Part shown: positions 62,302-64,000 of the stretch, in pieces
Layout of the letters: every line of letters begins with the position of its first letter
Numbering within the stretch: the stretch's first letter is position 1
Assembly: GCA_949316495.1 (NCBI GenBank)
Contig: OX439010.1
Span: forward strand, 20,651,766 to 20,715,765
Length of the DNA stretch: 64,000 bases
Direction of reading: 5' to 3'
Origin: Amphiduros pacificus
Lineage: Eukaryota; Annelida; Polychaeta; Phyllodocida; Hesionidae
Position numbers and translations under genes: made by a program
Notes under the pieces: generated by a model
Database searches by the model: none
What the model was told of the DNA's origin: nothing
The model's input: only the letters and a program-made list of their open reading frames with translations

Positions 62302-62492
62302 GTCTCCCATTGGAGTCTGTGGACAACGTATGTGATGTGAAGACAGGGCTGATAATCAGCAGATCTCTGCTCTCAAACATGTGCCCCAGGCTTCACCAAT
62401 GTCATAATCAACCTTCACTTCTAGACATCAGTCTTGACTTCAGTCAGTGCCTCGGTCATCTTGCAGGCATCGCATGCTCTGATGCATCCAAG
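62302..62492 (+). CDS. Gene C, exon 3
   Basis: 191 nt between accattgtag|GT and AAG|gtatta (phase 1 in, 0 out). It encodes GLPLESVDNVCDVKTGLIIS, RSLLSNMCPRLHQCHNQPSL and LDISLDFSQCLGHLAGIACS DASK. This matches the CMGGPGVIMSR...GRCV..VxC stretch of CHSY with the conserved cysteines but without the GG. There is no intron where gene B has its repeat-filled intron 3. Confidence 0.85.
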
Positions 62493-62662
62493 GTATTAAA
62501 CAATCAGGTCATTTGTATTGAACGTATAACTGAGCAATATGCTTTATTTTGGCGAATTTACTTCCTTTGACATGAATTCATAGATGAAAAATTCAATGTG
62601 TAGTAGCTATAGGTTGATTTATTTGATAGCATTCTGTTAACAAATAAATAAACAAATAAATA

Positions 62663-62844
<182 letters not shown>

Positions 62845-62929
62845 CTAAAGCTTTCCAATAACAAAAAGATGTGATTTGTGATGAGAAGTATACCATGTTA
62901 ATGGAGCATAGCCTTCTCTTGGCTTCCAG

Positions 62930-64000
62930 GTTTGGCCCGGGTTATACCATACATGTGAGGGTGGCTGTCCCGATTATTCGCGTCTTGTAGCCGGCAGTGG
63001 GATCGACACAGCATTCGTGGGTCCAGTGTCCACCACAGATGACTTCTACCGCCTCCACCTTCACTACACCTCTCTAGATATACAGTACACCCAAAGCGAG
63101 ATCACAAATCTTGGACAGCAACTGCTTAACACCCAGAAGATTCTTAACCCCAGGTCATGGCTGTCCAAGAATCCCGCAGATACGTTTGGAGCTGGCTTAG
63201 TTGTCACTGGCTCAGAGCCTTTCTATGAATTCATAGATGGCAAAGGGAAGGTGTACAAAGATGACTGCCAGGGACAAGATAACAGCGATGACTATGAAAT
63301 GCTAGAAGAAGGAAGTTCCTATCAAATAGCACTTTCCATAGCCAAAGGGAATATTGGTCTAAAGTACCATGGGATGCAGAGCTTTGCCTACCGCATCACA
63401 AAACCAGGCGTCGGTATTGAGTATCAATTCTACTTTATAGAAGAAGGAAAAGAGAAACAAAATATAAAGACACAGGACAAGAGGAAGAAGATGGCAACTG
63501 ATAGAGTTCATCAAGTAACTGTGCTACAAGAGTATGGTCCCCCAGATATTGTGTTTAAAGAGGTCAAAGCCGTGAGACCTGTACATTTTGTAATGACAGT
63601 CTTCGATGATAACACACAAGTAATAGATTTTCTGCAGAGCTTTGAAAAAATATGTGTTGATTCTACGGTTCACAGTTGTACATTGTTAGTACTATTTTTT
63701 CATCAAGTCAAGAATGATCAATCTGAAAATGTTTCTCCGGTTCATCAATATCTGAACAATCTCCAAAATAAGAAGATGTCTGGAGTGATAGAAACCATTA
63801 TAGAAACCATTGAAATCACAGGAGAAATGTTTAAACTTCCTAGAACTCTTCAGATGATTGATACATCATTTCCTCCTGACGCTCTCATAGCCATAGTAAC
63901 ACCAAACTCCCAAATCAATGGGGATTTTATATACAGGTGCCAACTAAATACCGCTTTGGGGAAAGAAGTATATTTCCCAGTGACTTTTCAAATGTTTAAA
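62930..64000 (+). CDS. Gene C, exon 4 (runs off the window)
   Basis: It starts after ggcttccag and reads [20 protein letters not shown], phase 0, open for 357 codons to the edge. [20 protein letters not shown] aligns with [39 protein letters not shown] aligns with [37 protein letters not shown] and [20 protein letters not shown] align with the C-terminal transferase domain. The DVD metal motif is replaced ([17 protein letters not shown]), as in CHPF. The gene thus encodes a probable non-catalytic partner of the CHSY enzyme. The 3' end is beyond the window. Confidence 0.88.

Overview
The window is animal (metazoan) nuclear DNA: AT-rich, with spliced genes, tRNA-derived SINEs, CR1/L2-type LINE ends, a DIRS-like fossil and an extreme load of minisatellites. 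The repeat style (tRNA-SINEs with an AAAC tail, a pearl-like element with internal tandem repeats, (ATT)n-tailed LINE ends) suggests a mollusc or another lophotrochozoan. That placement is inference from repeat style and gene content, not proof.

The genes form a cluster of three members of the chondroitin synthase family. (1) A canonical chondroitin sulfate synthase (CHSY1-like) lies on +, with two coding exons (18133-18996 and 33108-34793) separated by a 14.1 kb intron; it keeps the N-terminal DDD and the C-terminal DVD motifs. (2) A divergent CHPF/CHSY-like paralog ('gene B') lies on -, with seven exons reconstructed between 55494 and 46664. Its exon phases all agree, it predicts about 641 residues, and its C-terminal glycosyltransferase motif is lost. 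(3) A CHPF-like gene ('gene C') lies on +, from 60699 to beyond the right edge, with four exons seen; it has the CHPF-type DTTY in place of DDD. CHSY1 and B are tail to tail, B and C head to head. All three share one phase-0 intron at the same homologous position, and B and C share a second, phase-1 intron, so they are true paralogs. Chondroitin chains are made in the Golgi by complexes of CHSY and CHPF proteins, so the cluster may encode an enzyme plus co-polymerase partners.

Region by region: 1-5500 holds microsatellites, a 49-bp array split by a LINE end, and a 33-bp minisatellite born inside a second LINE end. 5971-9652 is a 3.7 kb foldback DNA element with a clean 9-bp target duplication. 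9911-10213 is a SINE. About 10960-15173 is a decayed DIRS-like fossil carrying a LINE insertion. 17138-17575 is a GC-box-like foldback MITE. 17.8-34.8 kb is CHSY1, whose intron contains two copies of a 0.6 kb MITE, a 37-bp array with a SINE inside, and a 1.9 kb pearl-like element. 36-46 kb is mostly featureless. 46.6-55.5 kb is gene B, and 60.7-64 kb is gene C.

The most unusual feature is intron 3 of gene B, which is absent from the two paralogs. About 95% of it is a 42-bp tandem array, and each unit is a copy of the exon's own 3' splice site (pyrimidine tract, AG, first 26-28 coding bases). It therefore presents about 30 consecutive splice-acceptor-like sites. The nine nearest are in frame with the exon and stop-free, each adding a 14-residue step.
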